A stretch of 52,031 nt of DNA from CAZYSK01 sp964649415. GTDB taxonomy: Bacteria; Chloroflexota; Anaerolineae; B4-G1. Position numbers and translations under genes: made by a program. Under the pieces are notes generated by a model. It was not told the origin of the DNA. It searched no databases and saw only the letters and a list, made by a program, of their open reading frames with translations. Where the stretch lies: positions 1 through 52,031 of the forward strand of contig CAZYSK010000036.1 of the NCBI GenBank assembly GCA_964649415.1. Direction: 5' to 3'. Shown piece after piece: positions 7,714 to 16,697 of the stretch (the first letter of the stretch is position 1; the number at the start of each line of letters is the position of its first letter).

Positions 7714-10317
7714 CTACTCCACCACCTCGATAATCACGCGGTTCCCCGCGATCTCGTTGCCCTCGAAGTCCTCTCCGAGGCTCGCAATCGCGTGGGTTCC
7801 GGCCTCCATCGGCCACATGGCCTGATAGGGTGGCTGCGTCAGCGTCACCAGCGGGCGACCGTCCAGCAGCAGCGTCACCTGGCGCAGTGAGATGCCATCG
7901 GCGGGGCGGGCGGCTATGAGGATCTGCTGCACCGACTCCGGCACGTCTGAGGAGAGGCGGTAGCGTGCCCCATGATCGGGATTGGTCAAAGTCAAGGCAT
8001 AGGGCGCGCGTGAGGAGTCGGAAGCGGGCTTTTCGCCCGCAGATTGGCCACCGTCCGCGGTTTGCGTGCCGGGGCACAGGGGCGAGTATGTATCGGGTGG
8101 CTGAGGAATGCCTTGCTCGCGGGCCCAATCCTGCGCCTCGGCCAGGTAGAGGGTGTAGAGCCTGCGCCTGGTGAATTCGGCCGGGCAATCGGGGCCGGCG
8201 AGCAGACCATTGCGCGTATCTAGAGTGAACAGCCAATGCCAGTCATCGGCGCGCGTAGGTTCGGTGCCCTCGATGAAGAGCTCGGTGATGGTGTGGGGGC
8301 AGCGCGCCGGTTGTCGTGCCGCTATGTACTCCGGCGTGCCTTTCGCCTGGGGGGCGTCGGCCGCTGACGCCTGGCCGTTGATGAGCGCCGGCCTTTGTCC
8401 ACTATCGGCGCAGACCTCCGCGTGCACCATTCCCGGCGGCTCCACGAACTGGCGCGCCGGTCGGCCTTTGAGCAATGTCTCCATCACGTCGTGCCAGATG
8501 GGAGCTGCACCGGTCACGCCGCTCACGTGGTGCATCGGCTCGTTGTCCGCATTGCCGGTCCACACACCCACGACCAGATCTGGGGTGTAGCCCACCGTCC
8601 AATTGTCGCGCCAGTCGGTGGTGGTACCGGTCTTGGCAGCGGCCGGGCGTGAGAGCCGCAGCGCGCTTCCCTCACCAAAGGTAGACACGCGAGCAAGGTC
8701 GTCGCTCAGGATGTCCGTGATCAGGTAAGCCACCCGCTCGTCCATCACGCGCGGGCTACGTGTGGTGTCCCAGGCTCGTAGGACGCGCCCGTGGCTGTCC
8801 TCCACACGGGTGATGGTCACTGGTTCTAGCTTGTAGCCACCGCTGGCGAAAGCGCCGTACGCAGCCGTCAATTCGAGCAGACGCACTTCTCCCCCACCCA
8901 GTGTCAGCGCCAGGCCGAAGCGATCCACGTCGTCGAAGGTAGTGATACCCATCGAGCGAGCCAGCGCTGCCATCTCCTCTACGCCTACTTCCTCCAGGAC
9001 TTTGACGGCGATCAGGTTGTAGCTGGACGCCAATGCCTGCCTCAGCAGCACCGGCCCCCGCCAGCGCCGGTCGTAGTTCTGCGGGACGTACGGGTCCCCT
9101 TCACGGGTGACGAAGGCGGTGCGTACGTCCATCATCACCGTGGCTGCGGTCAGAGGGTTGGGGCGGTCGGGATCGAAGGCGGCGGCATAGGTGATGGGCT
9201 TGATGGATGAGCCTGGCTGGCGCGTGGCAACGGCATTGTTGACAGCGCCGTCAATGCTGGGGTCGAAATAGTCGGGACTGCCGACCAGGGCCAGCACTTC
9301 ACCGCTGTGAGGCTCCATGACCACGGCAGCGGCGTTGTGCACGTTGCGCGGTGGGGAACCCTCACGCGGGGCGGCCAGTTGTTCTAGGCGGTAGCGAACG
9401 ATGCGCTGCACGGCATCCTGCACATCCAGATCCAGCGTGGTGTAGACCTGCAGCCCCTGCGTATGCATCGCCTCCGGCCCGAATTCCTGTTCCAACTGAC
9501 CCCGCACAAGCATCACGAAATGCGGGGCCTCGATGGGAAAGGGAACCGAGGCGAATCCGAGTTCCTCTGCCGCTGCCTGGGCGGCCTCTCTCTTGGGGAT
9601 CAGGCCGTGTTTGACCATGAGGCTCAGCACCACCTCTTGCCGTGCACGGGCAGCACCGGGATTCTCCAGGGGGTTGTATTGGGCCGGAGACTGCGGCAGC
9701 CCGGCCAACAGCGCGCACTCCGCCAGGTCGAGTTCAGCAGCGCTCTTGGCGAAGTAGGTGCGGGCAGCCGCCTCAATGCCGTAAGCTAGATTACCGTAGT
9801 AGGTTTCGTTCAGGTAGAGCGCCAGTATCTCGTCTTTGCTGAAGGTGCGCGCGAGCCGCCAGGCCAGGATGGCCTCGCGCAGCTTGCGTCTCAGGCTGAT
9901 CTCTGTGCGTTCCTCTGGGGAAAGCAGCAGGTTGCGGGCAAGTTGCTGCGTGATCGTACTGCCGCCGGATAGGACTTCGCCGCCGCGCAGGTTGACCCAC
10001 AGCGCGCGCACGATGGCCCAGGCATCCACGCCGGGGTTGTTGTAGAAGTGGGCGTCTTCGGTCGCGATCGTGGCCTCGGTGCAAGCCGGTGGCACGTCGG
10101 CCAGTGGTACAGGAACGTGTGCGCCGCCGTGCGGGTCGAGAATCTCGTAGAGGAGATGCCCGTGGCGGTCATAGATGCGCGTAGAAGGGGCAGCAGCGTG
10201 CTCGTACAGGCGGTCGGGAGAGGGAAGATCAACGGTCAGCCAGCGGACGACGCCCACGAGCGCTGCCATCAGCACGACGGCGATGGCCAGCGGCCAATAC
10301 ATTCTCCAGTTGCGCAT
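7714..10317 (-). CDS. Class A penicillin-binding protein (GT51 transglycosylase plus transpeptidase)
   Basis: An 867-residue bifunctional peptidoglycan synthase. It has an N-terminal membrane anchor at about 8-27. The GT51 domain has EDAHFYNNPGVD with catalytic Glu87, GGSTITQQLARN at about 118-129, and RRKLREA and EILALYLN further on. The transpeptidase domain has SSIK with Ser370 and Lys373, SYN at 432-434 and KTGT from 562. A C-terminal extension of about 200 residues ends in a beta-rich domain (about 775-867) like that of PbpC-type proteins. It builds and crosslinks the wall outside the membrane. It lies 10 bp downstream of the nucleoside kinase gene in the same orientation, so it is probably the last gene of that operon. 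Confidence 0.93.
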   Translation of the reverse strand: MRNWRMYWPLAIAVVLMAALVGVVRWLTVDLPSPDRLYEHAAAPSTRIYDRHGHLLYEILDPHGGAHVPVPLADVPPACTEATIATEDAHFYNNPGVDAWAIVRALWVNLRGGEVLSGGSTITQQLARNLLLSPEERTEISLRRKLREAILAWRLARTFSKDEILALYLNETYYGNLAYGIEAAARTYFAKSAAELDLAECALLAGLPQSPAQYNPLENPGAARARQEVVLSLMVKHGLIPKREAAQAAAEELGFASVPFPIEAPHFVMLVRGQLEQEFGPEAMHTQGLQVYTTLDLDVQDAVQRIVRYRLEQLAAPREGSPPRNVHNAAAVVMEPHSGEVLALVGSPDYFDPSIDGAVNNAVATRQPGSSIKPITYAAAFDPDRPNPLTAATVMMDVRTAFVTREGDPYVPQNYDRRWRGPVLLRQALASSYNLIAVKVLEEVGVEEMAALARSMGITTFDDVDRFGLALTLGGGEVRLLELTAAYGAFASGGYKLEPVTITRVEDSHGRVLRAWDTTRSPRVMDERVAYLITDILSDDLARVSTFGEGSALRLSRPAAAKTGTTTDWRDNWTVGYTPDLVVGVWTGNADNEPMHHVSGVTGAAPIWHDVMETLLKGRPARQFVEPPGMVHAEVCADSGQRPALINGQASAADAPQAKGTPEYIAARQPARCPHTITELFIEGTEPTRADDWHWLFTLDTRNGLLAGPDCPAEFTRRRLYTLYLAEAQDWAREQGIPQPPDTYSPLCPGTQTADGGQSAGEKPASDSSRAPYALTLTNPDHGARYRLSSDVPESVQQILIAARPADGISLRQVTLLLDGRPLVTLTQPPYQAMWPMEAGTHAIASLGEDFEGNEIAGNRVIIEVVE

Positions 10318-10327
10318 AGCGTACCGC

Positions 10328-12037
10328 TCAAGGCGTGTAGTCCCGCAGGATGGAGCCGCCGACGAACTCGCGTAGGATGGAATTGTCCGGGATCAGGTCG
10401 GGACCGCAGGGCTCGAACCACTTCAGGAAAGCCAGCAAGCGCTTGGCCTCCACGTGCCGGGGGCTGGTATGCTCGACTTGGAGCAGCAGGGGTTCGGCGA
10501 AGGACTTGAGCACTGCCAACTCGTAGACCAGTGCCGAATTGAACATCACGTCGGCATGCTCTTGATAGGGAAAGATGTGGCGCTTCTCGCCACGCCGTAC
10601 GCTCTCCCAGCGGTTCAGTGTCTGCTCGGCGGTGTAGCCTCGGTAGGTGGCGTCTCGCACGATGCGGCGAACCAGGCGGGTGTCCGTCGTGGGCACCCGA
10701 TTGTGGCGGTCTGTGTTAAGTTGGGTTAGGGCCGAGATGAACACGCGGATGGTGCGCTGACGCGGTACAGAGGGCACCAGACGGGGGTTCAGGCCGTGGA
10801 TGCCCTCGACGAGGACGACGTGGTCGGGGCCGAGTTGGATAGTCTTGCCCTTCTCGCGCTGACCTGTCTTGAAGTTGAAGTGGGGAAGCTGCACCGTCTC
10901 TCCGCGCATCAGGGCCACAAGGTGCTGGTTAAACAGCGCAATGTCAAGCGCCTCGATGGACTCGAAGTCGTAATTGCCCTGCTCGTCCCGGGGCGTCTTT
11001 TCCCGTTCCACGAAGTAGTTGTCCAGTTCCAGCGGGAAGGGCCGGATGCCGTGGGCCAGCAACTGGATGGAGAGACGCTTGGAGAACGTAGTCTTGCCGG
11101 CAGCGGACGGGCCGGCGATCAGCACCAGGCGCACCTCGTCCCGGCAGCGGGCGATCAAGTCCGCGATCTGCGCGATGCGCTGTTCGTGCAACGCCTCTGA
11201 GACGAGGATGATCTCGCGAATACGGCCATTGGCGACCGCCTCGTTCAGTACGCCCACCGAATCAACGCCGAGCAAGCGCAGCCACTCCCCATACTCGCGG
11301 AAAATGGCTGTCAGTTGGGGGTAGTCGGCCACCGGCAGGAGTTCGGTTGGACGGTGACGGCGTGGGTACTGAAGCACAAACCCCGAGGGCCAGGGGTGTA
11401 CGGCGAAGTGGCGCAAATAGCCGGTCGAGGGCACCATGTAGCCGTGGAAGTAGTCGCGCTGTCCGCGCAGGTGGTAGAGCGAAAGGTAGTCCTTCTTGCG
11501 TCGTTCCAGCAGTTTAACCTTCTCCAACTCCCCGCGCTCACGGAACAAGTCGACAACCTCGTCAAGCGGCACCGGCTTGCGCGCAATCGGGACGTCCGCA
11601 GTGATGATCTCATGCATCCGTGCCTCGATCTGAGCTAACTCCTCCGTGCTGAAAGGCTCCCGTCCCTCAAGGCGGCAGAAGAAGGCACCGAAGGGGAGCG
11701 TGTGATCCACGAAGACCGAGGCGTCGGGGAACAGCTCGCGCACAGCGGTAACCAGCAGGAACGCCAGCGAACGGCGGTAGATACGCACCCCGTCAGAGTC
11801 GGACAGGAACACGGGGTCTACCCGGGCGTCAGACCACACCTGGTAGGTCAGTTCACGCAGTTCGCCGTTCACCAACGCCGCGATGACAGGTACCGGGCTG
11901 TCGTTCAGCGCCGCTTGGGTATACTGTTCCAGAGGTGTCCCTACGGCCGCCTCGAAGGTTTGACCGTCAGGGAGGCGTACTTGAGCCGTGTCGCGGGGCT
12001 TCGTGCTCCTCACGCGTAAGCGCTGTTGGCTACCCAT
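10328..12037 (-). CDS. Nucleoside (uridine-type) kinase with N-terminal TGS domain
   Basis: A 569-residue cytoplasmic protein. The N-terminus (about 18-80) is a TGS domain, and about 105-215 resembles the second additional domain of threonyl-tRNA synthetase, with an HTLPFGAFF segment. The C-terminal half is a P-loop kinase of the uridine kinase/phosphoribulokinase family: Walker A GPSAAGKTT at about 309-317, then a LELDNYF segment and VLVEGIHGLN. This long TGS-kinase form is a recognised bacterial family that phosphorylates a nucleoside such as uridine; the true substrate here is not shown. It sits between a small membrane protein (10 bp upstream) and the penicillin-binding protein. Confidence 0.88.
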   Translation of the reverse strand: MGSQQRLRVRSTKPRDTAQVRLPDGQTFEAAVGTPLEQYTQAALNDSPVPVIAALVNGELRELTYQVWSDARVDPVFLSDSDGVRIYRRSLAFLLVTAVRELFPDASVFVDHTLPFGAFFCRLEGREPFSTEELAQIEARMHEIITADVPIARKPVPLDEVVDLFRERGELEKVKLLERRKKDYLSLYHLRGQRDYFHGYMVPSTGYLRHFAVHPWPSGFVLQYPRRHRPTELLPVADYPQLTAIFREYGEWLRLLGVDSVGVLNEAVANGRIREIILVSEALHEQRIAQIADLIARCRDEVRLVLIAGPSAAGKTTFSKRLSIQLLAHGIRPFPLELDNYFVEREKTPRDEQGNYDFESIEALDIALFNQHLVALMRGETVQLPHFNFKTGQREKGKTIQLGPDHVVLVEGIHGLNPRLVPSVPRQRTIRVFISALTQLNTDRHNRVPTTDTRLVRRIVRDATYRGYTAEQTLNRWESVRRGEKRHIFPYQEHADVMFNSALVYELAVLKSFAEPLLLQVEHTSPRHVEAKRLLAFLKWFEPCGPDLIPDNSILREFVGGSILRDYTP

Positions 12038-12047
12038 CGCAAGCCGT

Positions 12048-12353
12048 CTAGAATGGGAGACCCACCCGCCCAGCCATCACCAGCGCCATGCAGCCGCACA
12101 GCGCCACGTCCAGGAAGAGCAAGATGGCCAATACCAGTCGTTGCCAAGGCTCGAAGCCCAGGCTCTCGAGCATGCGGGTCAGGGGGCCCTGCTCCTCGGC
12201 GCCGAGTTCCTCGTCCGCCGTGATTATGTGGGCCCGCAGGTCGTCCACCATATCTGTCTGTGTCATGGGCTCGCCTGTATTCTCAGCCGGATCCTGTTGC
12301 TGCTCGTCGAGTAGGTCGGCAATCCAGGCAGGTTCCTGTTGGTCTTCCACCAT
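12048..12353 (-). CDS. Small acidic membrane protein, unknown function
   Basis: 101 residues: an acidic, Gln/Glu-rich soluble part at 1-65 and one strongly hydrophobic segment at about 73-98 near the C-terminus. The start is ATG 12353, with GGAGGAGG seven to ten bases upstream; the longer open frame to 12584 would run through the promoter. No family recognised. It is the first gene of a likely three-gene operon with the nucleoside kinase and the penicillin-binding protein. Confidence 0.7.
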   Translation of the reverse strand: MVEDQQEPAWIADLLDEQQQDPAENTGEPMTQTDMVDDLRAHIITADEELGAEEQGPLTRMLESLGFEPWQRLVLAILLFLDVALCGCMALVMAGRVGLPF

Positions 12354-12419
12354 AGTGCAGCCTCCTCCCTTCGATCTGCAATCCATTACGGGGTAAGACT
12401 GAGACTCGGATCCGGTAGT

Positions 12420-12448
12420 AAGATACCGCCAAACGGGCCAAAAGTCAA
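12420..12448 (-). promoter_or_regulatory. Promoter of the membrane protein-nucleoside kinase-PBP operon
   Basis: On the minus strand TTGACT (12448-12443), 17 bp, TATCTT (12425-12420). The predicted start is about 60 bp before the ATG at 12353. Confidence 0.65.
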
Positions 12449-12474
12449 ACGGCACTGAGGCAAGAACTGGGGAC

Positions 12475-12507
12475 AGAAAAGCCCCGGGGCTTCGCACCAC
12501 CGGGGCT
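12475..12507 (-). terminator. Rho-independent terminator of the cold shock gene
   Basis: On the minus strand AGCCCCGG and CCGGGGCT form an 8-bp stem followed by TTTT, about 25 bp after the cold shock stop codon. Confidence 0.8.
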
Positions 12508-12531
12508 GGAGAGGCACATTGAAAACTGATG

Positions 12532-12786
12532 CTAGAAGCTTGCTTCTGCGGGCTCACCCTCCGCTGTGTCAAGGCCAACGACATCCACGGCCTGAGGTCC
12601 CTTGTCGGAGTCTTCTAGCGTGAACTCCACCCGCTGGCCCTCATTCAGGTTGCGGTAGCCCTCACCGTTGATGGCAGAGTAGTGAACAAAGACGTCTTCT
12701 TCCTGCCCGTCGGGGCGGATGAATCCATATCCCTTTACACGGCTGAACCATTGAACTGTTCCAAAGGTACGAGCATTGTCATCCAT
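12532..12786 (-). CDS. Cold shock domain protein (Csp family)
   Basis: An 84-residue single OB-fold RNA/DNA-binding protein. RNP1-like KGYGFI is at about 18-23 and RNP2-like DVFVHYSAI at about 31-39. The typical Csp begins GTVKWF; here it is GTVQWF after a short N-terminal extension, and there is an acidic tail (about 72-84). Such proteins melt RNA structure and act as RNA chaperones. It is a single-gene unit: a promoter at 12941-12913 gives a leader of about 120 bases, and a terminator follows the gene. Long leaders are typical for cold-regulated csp mRNAs, though regulation here is not shown. Confidence 0.93.
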   Translation of the reverse strand: MDDNARTFGTVQWFSRVKGYGFIRPDGQEEDVFVHYSAINGEGYRNLNEGQRVEFTLEDSDKGPQAVDVVGLDTAEGEPAEASF

Positions 12787-12912
12787 TGTCCGTTTTCATT
12801 CCTCCTACTAGCTAGCTTACTTCGCTGACGTTTTGGCGGTTTCAATCAGGTCGCCCGTTGCCCTCTCCATACATCAGGGACTGCCCTGGTGACCACCCAG
12901 CGAACGGAGGAC

Positions 12913-12941
12913 AACATACCACACTTTCGGCAACTTGTCAA
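12913..12941 (-). promoter_or_regulatory. Promoter of the cold shock gene, long 5' leader
   Basis: On the minus strand TTGACA (12941-12936), 17 bp, TATGTT (12918-12913). Predicted start about 12906, so the leader to the ATG at 12786 is about 120 bases. Apart from this and the tRNA promoter, 12787-13118 shows no gene. Confidence 0.6.
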
Positions 12942-13078
12942 GAATGCCAACGTGCACATCCCGTTGCACGTGCAGGGCCGTTCTATGGGTGGCCCGGTCG
13001 AGCACGAAGACATTCGGAAGAGCCCCAGACGTCGGGATGCGGAGTGGGGAGAGGCGGCGTGTCTGCGGCATCTGAGAC

Positions 13079-13106
13079 TTGCGTGCCCCGGAACCCATGG
13101 TATAAT
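13079..13106 (+). promoter_or_regulatory. Promoter of tRNA-Gly
   Basis: TTGCGT (13079-13084), 16 bp, TATAAT (13101-13106), ending 12 bp before the tRNA. The -35 resembles that of the tRNA-Leu promoter (TTGCGC). Confidence 0.75.
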
Positions 13107-13118
13107 AGCGCCACTTAA

Positions 13119-13191
13119 GCGGGTGTAGTTCAGCCGGTAGAACACCTCCTTGCCAAGGAGAAGGTCACGGGTTCGAATCCCGTCGCCCGCT
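13119..13191 (+). tRNA. tRNA-Gly (anticodon GCC)
   Basis: 73 bases. Acceptor GCGGGTG/CGCCCGC. The anticodon stem and loop carry GCC at 13152-13154. The T-arm has GGGTTCGAATCCC. The discriminator is T. CCA is not encoded. Confidence 0.96.
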
Positions 13192-13207
13192 CTTTTCGAC
13201 CGTCGTG

Positions 13208-13246
13208 ACCAGGGGGCAAAGCATCTTCGAGTCCCCTGGTTTTTTG
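13208..13246 (+). terminator. Rho-independent terminator after tRNA-Gly
   Basis: ACCAGGGG and CCCCTGGT form an 8-bp stem followed by six T. Confidence 0.85.
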
Positions 13247-13271
13247 TTGCTCGGGATCCGGACGTACCCGC

Positions 13272-14297
13272 TCACGCACGGCGGATGGCGAGTCGCCGCA
13301 CCTCCACGTCCTGACCGCCGAGCTGGTACTTGTAACGCTCGTCTCCCTGCATGAAGTCAACCACGTCGCGGCCCTGTTCGATGGCGTGGCGGATGCAGTA
13401 GGCGGCGAGCACAATGCCGGCACTGAGCTTAGGGAACGTCCGCCAGTCGAGGCCTGAATTGTAGACCAACACGCGGTCGTTGTAGACGAAGTTGAAGTAC
13501 GCCGCCGCCTTGTGCCCCCCGACTTCCAGGAATGCCAGTTGAAGCCAGCCTGCATCGTAGGCTATGCGCGCCAGTTGGCGAAAGAAGTCGCGCATGCGCG
13601 GGGTGAGGAAGGTTGCCTTGTCGGGCGTGCTGGCAGCCATCAGGCGCAGAAACTCCTCGACCTCGGTTTCCAGGTTATGCTCGGGACCGACGACGTACCA
13701 CCCGAGGGCTGTCTGGGCATCGGCTCGGCGAAGTTTGCGCCGCAGTTCGCGCCGCTGTTTGCTGTCCAGCATGTGCAAATAGGCCTCCCACGTGTCGGGC
13801 AACGGGATGATTGGACAGACATCATCTCTCCCCGTCGAGACGGTCCAACCGCGCGCCTCGGCTATGGCAGGCAGGAGGTCGAGCGTGGGTGAATCTTCGT
13901 GCGTGTTGCACAGGTCGAGTATATCCCACGCGGGTGCGTGGGGGGCGGCCAAGTAGTCCAGCATTGCACCGTAAACCGCCTCTTCGCAGCCCCTCGCCAC
14001 GATCAGATCGAGGTAGTCGGAGACTTCGACACAGCCGACGGTGGATAGTACCCTTTCTCCCTTCGGGCTTTCGGTCGCAAAGAGCGGCGCTATGCCGACC
14101 AGTTTCCCCTCTACCTCACCTTCTCGCACGGCCAGAATGAGCAATTCGCCTTCGCCCAGGTGATGCCACCAGGTCCGCTGATACTCGAGCGTCAGGAAAA
14201 TGGCATCGCTGGCAGAACGGTGGAGCAGGGCATCCCATTCCGCTGACAGTGCCTCGAAGCCAGTGGTGTCATGGTAGGAGCTTACAGACAGAGCCAT
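13272..14297 (-). CDS. FemAB/CelD-type GNAT acetyltransferase family protein
   Basis: A 341-residue cytoplasmic protein with the double-GNAT layout of the Acetyltransf_6 (BioF2-like, CelD/BcsL) family: an N-terminal half starting with an FLTLEYQRTWW segment, a central SKQRRELRRKLRR helix, and a C-terminal half ending with VDFMQGDERYKYQLG. These enzymes transfer acyl or aminoacyl groups, often to cell-envelope polymers. The start is ATG 14297, with GGAGG upstream; the open frame to 14402 runs through a terminator hairpin. It lies downstream of the secreted DUF11 gene. The envelope role is inferred from family and neighbours; the substrate is unknown. Confidence 0.8.
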   Translation of the reverse strand: MALSVSSYHDTTGFEALSAEWDALLHRSASDAIFLTLEYQRTWWHHLGEGELLILAVREGEVEGKLVGIAPLFATESPKGERVLSTVGCVEVSDYLDLIVARGCEEAVYGAMLDYLAAPHAPAWDILDLCNTHEDSPTLDLLPAIAEARGWTVSTGRDDVCPIIPLPDTWEAYLHMLDSKQRRELRRKLRRADAQTALGWYVVGPEHNLETEVEEFLRLMAASTPDKATFLTPRMRDFFRQLARIAYDAGWLQLAFLEVGGHKAAAYFNFVYNDRVLVYNSGLDWRTFPKLSAGIVLAAYCIRHAIEQGRDVVDFMQGDERYKYQLGGQDVEVRRLAIRRA

Positions 14298-14333
14298 GTG
14301 GGAACCTCCGGGTGAACAGCATAACGTCGGAAG

Positions 14334-14370
14334 AAAAACGTCGGGAGAGGGACCAGACAGTCCCTCTCCC
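14334..14370 (-). terminator. Likely terminator of the DUF11 gene
   Basis: On the minus strand a perfect 10-bp stem (GGGAGAGGGA with TCCCTCTCCC, 8-base loop) is followed four bases later by five T. It lies between the DUF11 stop and the acetyltransferase start. Confidence 0.7.
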
Positions 14371-14426
14371 GGTGGTAAGCAAGCTAGTCGTCCAGGAGCC
14401 AAGCACTTGGCACGGGAAATCCTGAG

Positions 14427-16556
14427 CTACTTGGGATCCACGTAGTAGTAGTCAAACTGGCCGATGGATGGCTTGTATTCGTTGGCCGAGGTGTAGACCC
14501 CGAAGTAGGGTTCGTTGACATATTGGCTATCGCTTATGGAGCCAAATAGGCCGCCGTCGTAGTAGATGTCAATCCCGTCGGCCTTGACCTCGAACTTCCA
14601 GGTATGCCAGCCAATTGAGTCTCCCTCGACGTATCGGTACCCGATGATCTCCGTGCCCTGGCCTTTGCCTTTCTCCGATTCGTGCCGGTCAATGCGTTTG
14701 AAGCCAGCCTTTAGCCTGCCGTCCCAGATGACCTCGAGGCGATAGTAGTGGTAGAAGCAACCACTGTCCCGATAGGCTGGACACGGCGAGCCGTCGTTGG
14801 CACCGAAGATGATGCCATAGGCTACCAGGTTGGCCTCGTCGCGGACCCTCACCCGCGTCTGGATGGTGTAGGGCGGTGCCGGGGCCTCCTCCATTGGACT
14901 GGCGATGGCGAAATCGAATTTGTCGTTCATGACGGCGAACAGATTGCCCTCTTGCTCCTCCGTCCAGGTCCCGCCCCAGACATCGCCCTCGTAGAGCGAG
15001 GTGCGACGGATTGGCCAGGGATCGTGGATGATCGTTGGGCTGCTGAAGTCATAGTGGTAGGTGTATGAGCGGACCGTGGTTGACTTGACGTTGCTCCATT
15101 CACCCGGCCCGTACGCGTTGACGCCTCGGACCCGGTAGTAGTACGTTCCGGCATCTTTGTCGGTGAACTGCTTCTGTGTACCGGAGACAGTGTACTCGGT
15201 CGGGTTTGTGAAGTCAGTGTCGGTCGCCTCCTGCACCGTGTAGGAAGTTGGATCGGGGACATCTGGGTCGTTGTCGTCATAGGACCAGGTGACGGTATAG
15301 GTATCCCTCTGGGCAGCATTGTCTATGTCACTTAAGACAGGCTCATAGGGGATGGGGGGCCAACGATAGAACACGTAGGGGAAGTAACGGTTGTATTGCT
15401 TGTTATCCACCGTGACGGTAACGGTGTCCGGCGTGCCCCAGGTGCCGTCTTCACCGCTTGCGCGGGTGCTGATGGTGTGCTGGGTCTCGTGCTCTTCGGG
15501 CAGCGACCAGACGTAGGACCAATCCCATCCGCTCCAGCCCGTCGCCGCCGTCGTCGTGGCATTCTGCCAGTCGCCGTCATCAATGCGCACCTGCACCGTG
15601 AGGGCGCTGTTGGTGGCTATACCCGCGGACAGCCCTGATCCCAGAGATGGGCCGGAGGTGACCGTCCACGGTACGTTGACTTCCTCCACGTTGCTCCAAC
15701 GGCTGGGCTGCTTATCGAGGCAGGATGCCTGGACCCGGTAGTAGTAGACGCCGTCGTCGCTGGTGCTCTTGCTGATGAGCTGGCTGGTAGTGGGCGCGGC
15801 CACCACAGTGGATTCGTAGGTGCTGAAGTCAGGCTGCTGGGCTTCCTGGAGGGTGTAGTTCTGCGCCGAGACCACGTCGGTCCAGCTTACGTAGTAACTT
15901 CTGTCGCCCTGCCTCTGAACGGTCAGCACCGGATCATCCACCAGATACGGCGGGTCCGTGCCCTCACTCCACGCTATGCCCGAGATGGTGAGGTTACCTT
16001 TCTGCGTGATCACCTCATCCTTATTCGGCGAGCGAGTCTGTGAGTTGGGGGGTTGGCCGGTCAGCATGGTCGTCACTACCGAATCCGTGATCAGTTCGCC
16101 CGTGCCGGTTACTCGTACTGTGTTCTCAATCTCGCTGGCTGTGGTTCCAGCGAGGATCTCGGCACTGAACCATACTCTTGCAGTCTGCTCGACTCCAACC
16201 GAATTGTTCCAGGTGATCACCCCGCCCGCTATGATCGGAGTCCCGTAGTTGCTGTCGAGGCTGCCGGGTACGCATAGCAGGTCTGAGGATAGCTCATCAG
16301 TGATCCAGACGCTCGCTGACGCGTCACCACTGTTGCGGACGGTTATGGTGTAGAGCACGGTGTCGCCTGGTGCCGCGAAGCCCTTGCTCACGTACTTATT
16401 CACCTCCAGACTTGCGTCTGCGGCGTCCAATACTGGCTGAGCCAGAACTGGCGAGTGAGAGAGTAGCAATGACAGGCCTATCACGAGCAGCAGAGCTGAG
16501 CTTGCTGCCAGCAATGCCCATGTTAAGCGATGTACCGACTTTCCACTGGTATTCAC
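14427..16556 (-). CDS. Secreted DUF11/fibronectin-type surface protein
   Basis: 709 residues with a clear signal peptide (hydrophobic core about 12-32, ending near SPVLAQP). About 48-165 is a DUF11-type repeat domain (VNKYVSKGFAAPGDTVLYT, then a TITVRNSGD strand). Two fibronectin III-like segments follow (about 210-300 and 410-500, each with YTLQEA or YTVQEA and YYYRV). The C-terminal domain (about 525-709) resembles a LamG/concanavalin-like carbohydrate-binding fold. There is no visible sortase motif or C-terminal anchor. It starts at GTG 16556 with AAGGAG upstream, and has its own promoter and terminator. Its position just beside the glycosyltransferase array makes it a candidate glycosylation substrate, which is only inference. 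Confidence 0.8.
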   Translation of the reverse strand: MNTSGKSVHRLTWALLAASSALLLVIGLSLLLSHSPVLAQPVLDAADASLEVNKYVSKGFAAPGDTVLYTITVRNSGDASASVWITDELSSDLLCVPGSLDSNYGTPIIAGGVITWNNSVGVEQTARVWFSAEILAGTTASEIENTVRVTGTGELITDSVVTTMLTGQPPNSQTRSPNKDEVITQKGNLTISGIAWSEGTDPPYLVDDPVLTVQRQGDRSYYVSWTDVVSAQNYTLQEAQQPDFSTYESTVVAAPTTSQLISKSTSDDGVYYYRVQASCLDKQPSRWSNVEEVNVPWTVTSGPSLGSGLSAGIATNSALTVQVRIDDGDWQNATTTAATGWSGWDWSYVWSLPEEHETQHTISTRASGEDGTWGTPDTVTVTVDNKQYNRYFPYVFYRWPPIPYEPVLSDIDNAAQRDTYTVTWSYDDNDPDVPDPTSYTVQEATDTDFTNPTEYTVSGTQKQFTDKDAGTYYYRVRGVNAYGPGEWSNVKSTTVRSYTYHYDFSSPTIIHDPWPIRRTSLYEGDVWGGTWTEEQEGNLFAVMNDKFDFAIASPMEEAPAPPYTIQTRVRVRDEANLVAYGIIFGANDGSPCPAYRDSGCFYHYYRLEVIWDGRLKAGFKRIDRHESEKGKGQGTEIIGYRYVEGDSIGWHTWKFEVKADGIDIYYDGGLFGSISDSQYVNEPYFGVYTSANEYKPSIGQFDYYYVDPK

Positions 16557-16660
16557 ACCGAGGCTCCTTTCGCTGGGTCACGACGCGTCAAGCGCGATGG
16601 CTGACCCGTCCAGAGAAGATATGCTCCAGGCCATGCGGTAGTAGTGGCCGGAACAATTTG

Positions 16661-16689
16661 ATTCTACTATGGGGGATAGCTTTTGTCAA
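16661..16689 (-). promoter_or_regulatory. Promoter of the DUF11 gene
   Basis: On the minus strand TTGACA (16689-16684), 17 bp, TAGAAT (16666-16661). It starts right after the last glycosyltransferase gene ends, with a leader of about 95 bases. Confidence 0.7.
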
Positions 16690-16697
16690 TCCTATGC

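Noticed and set aside
13819..14140. Plus-strand frames within the acetyltransferase gene
   Set aside because: No motif or ribosome site; the minus strand fits the Acetyltransf_6 family along its whole length.
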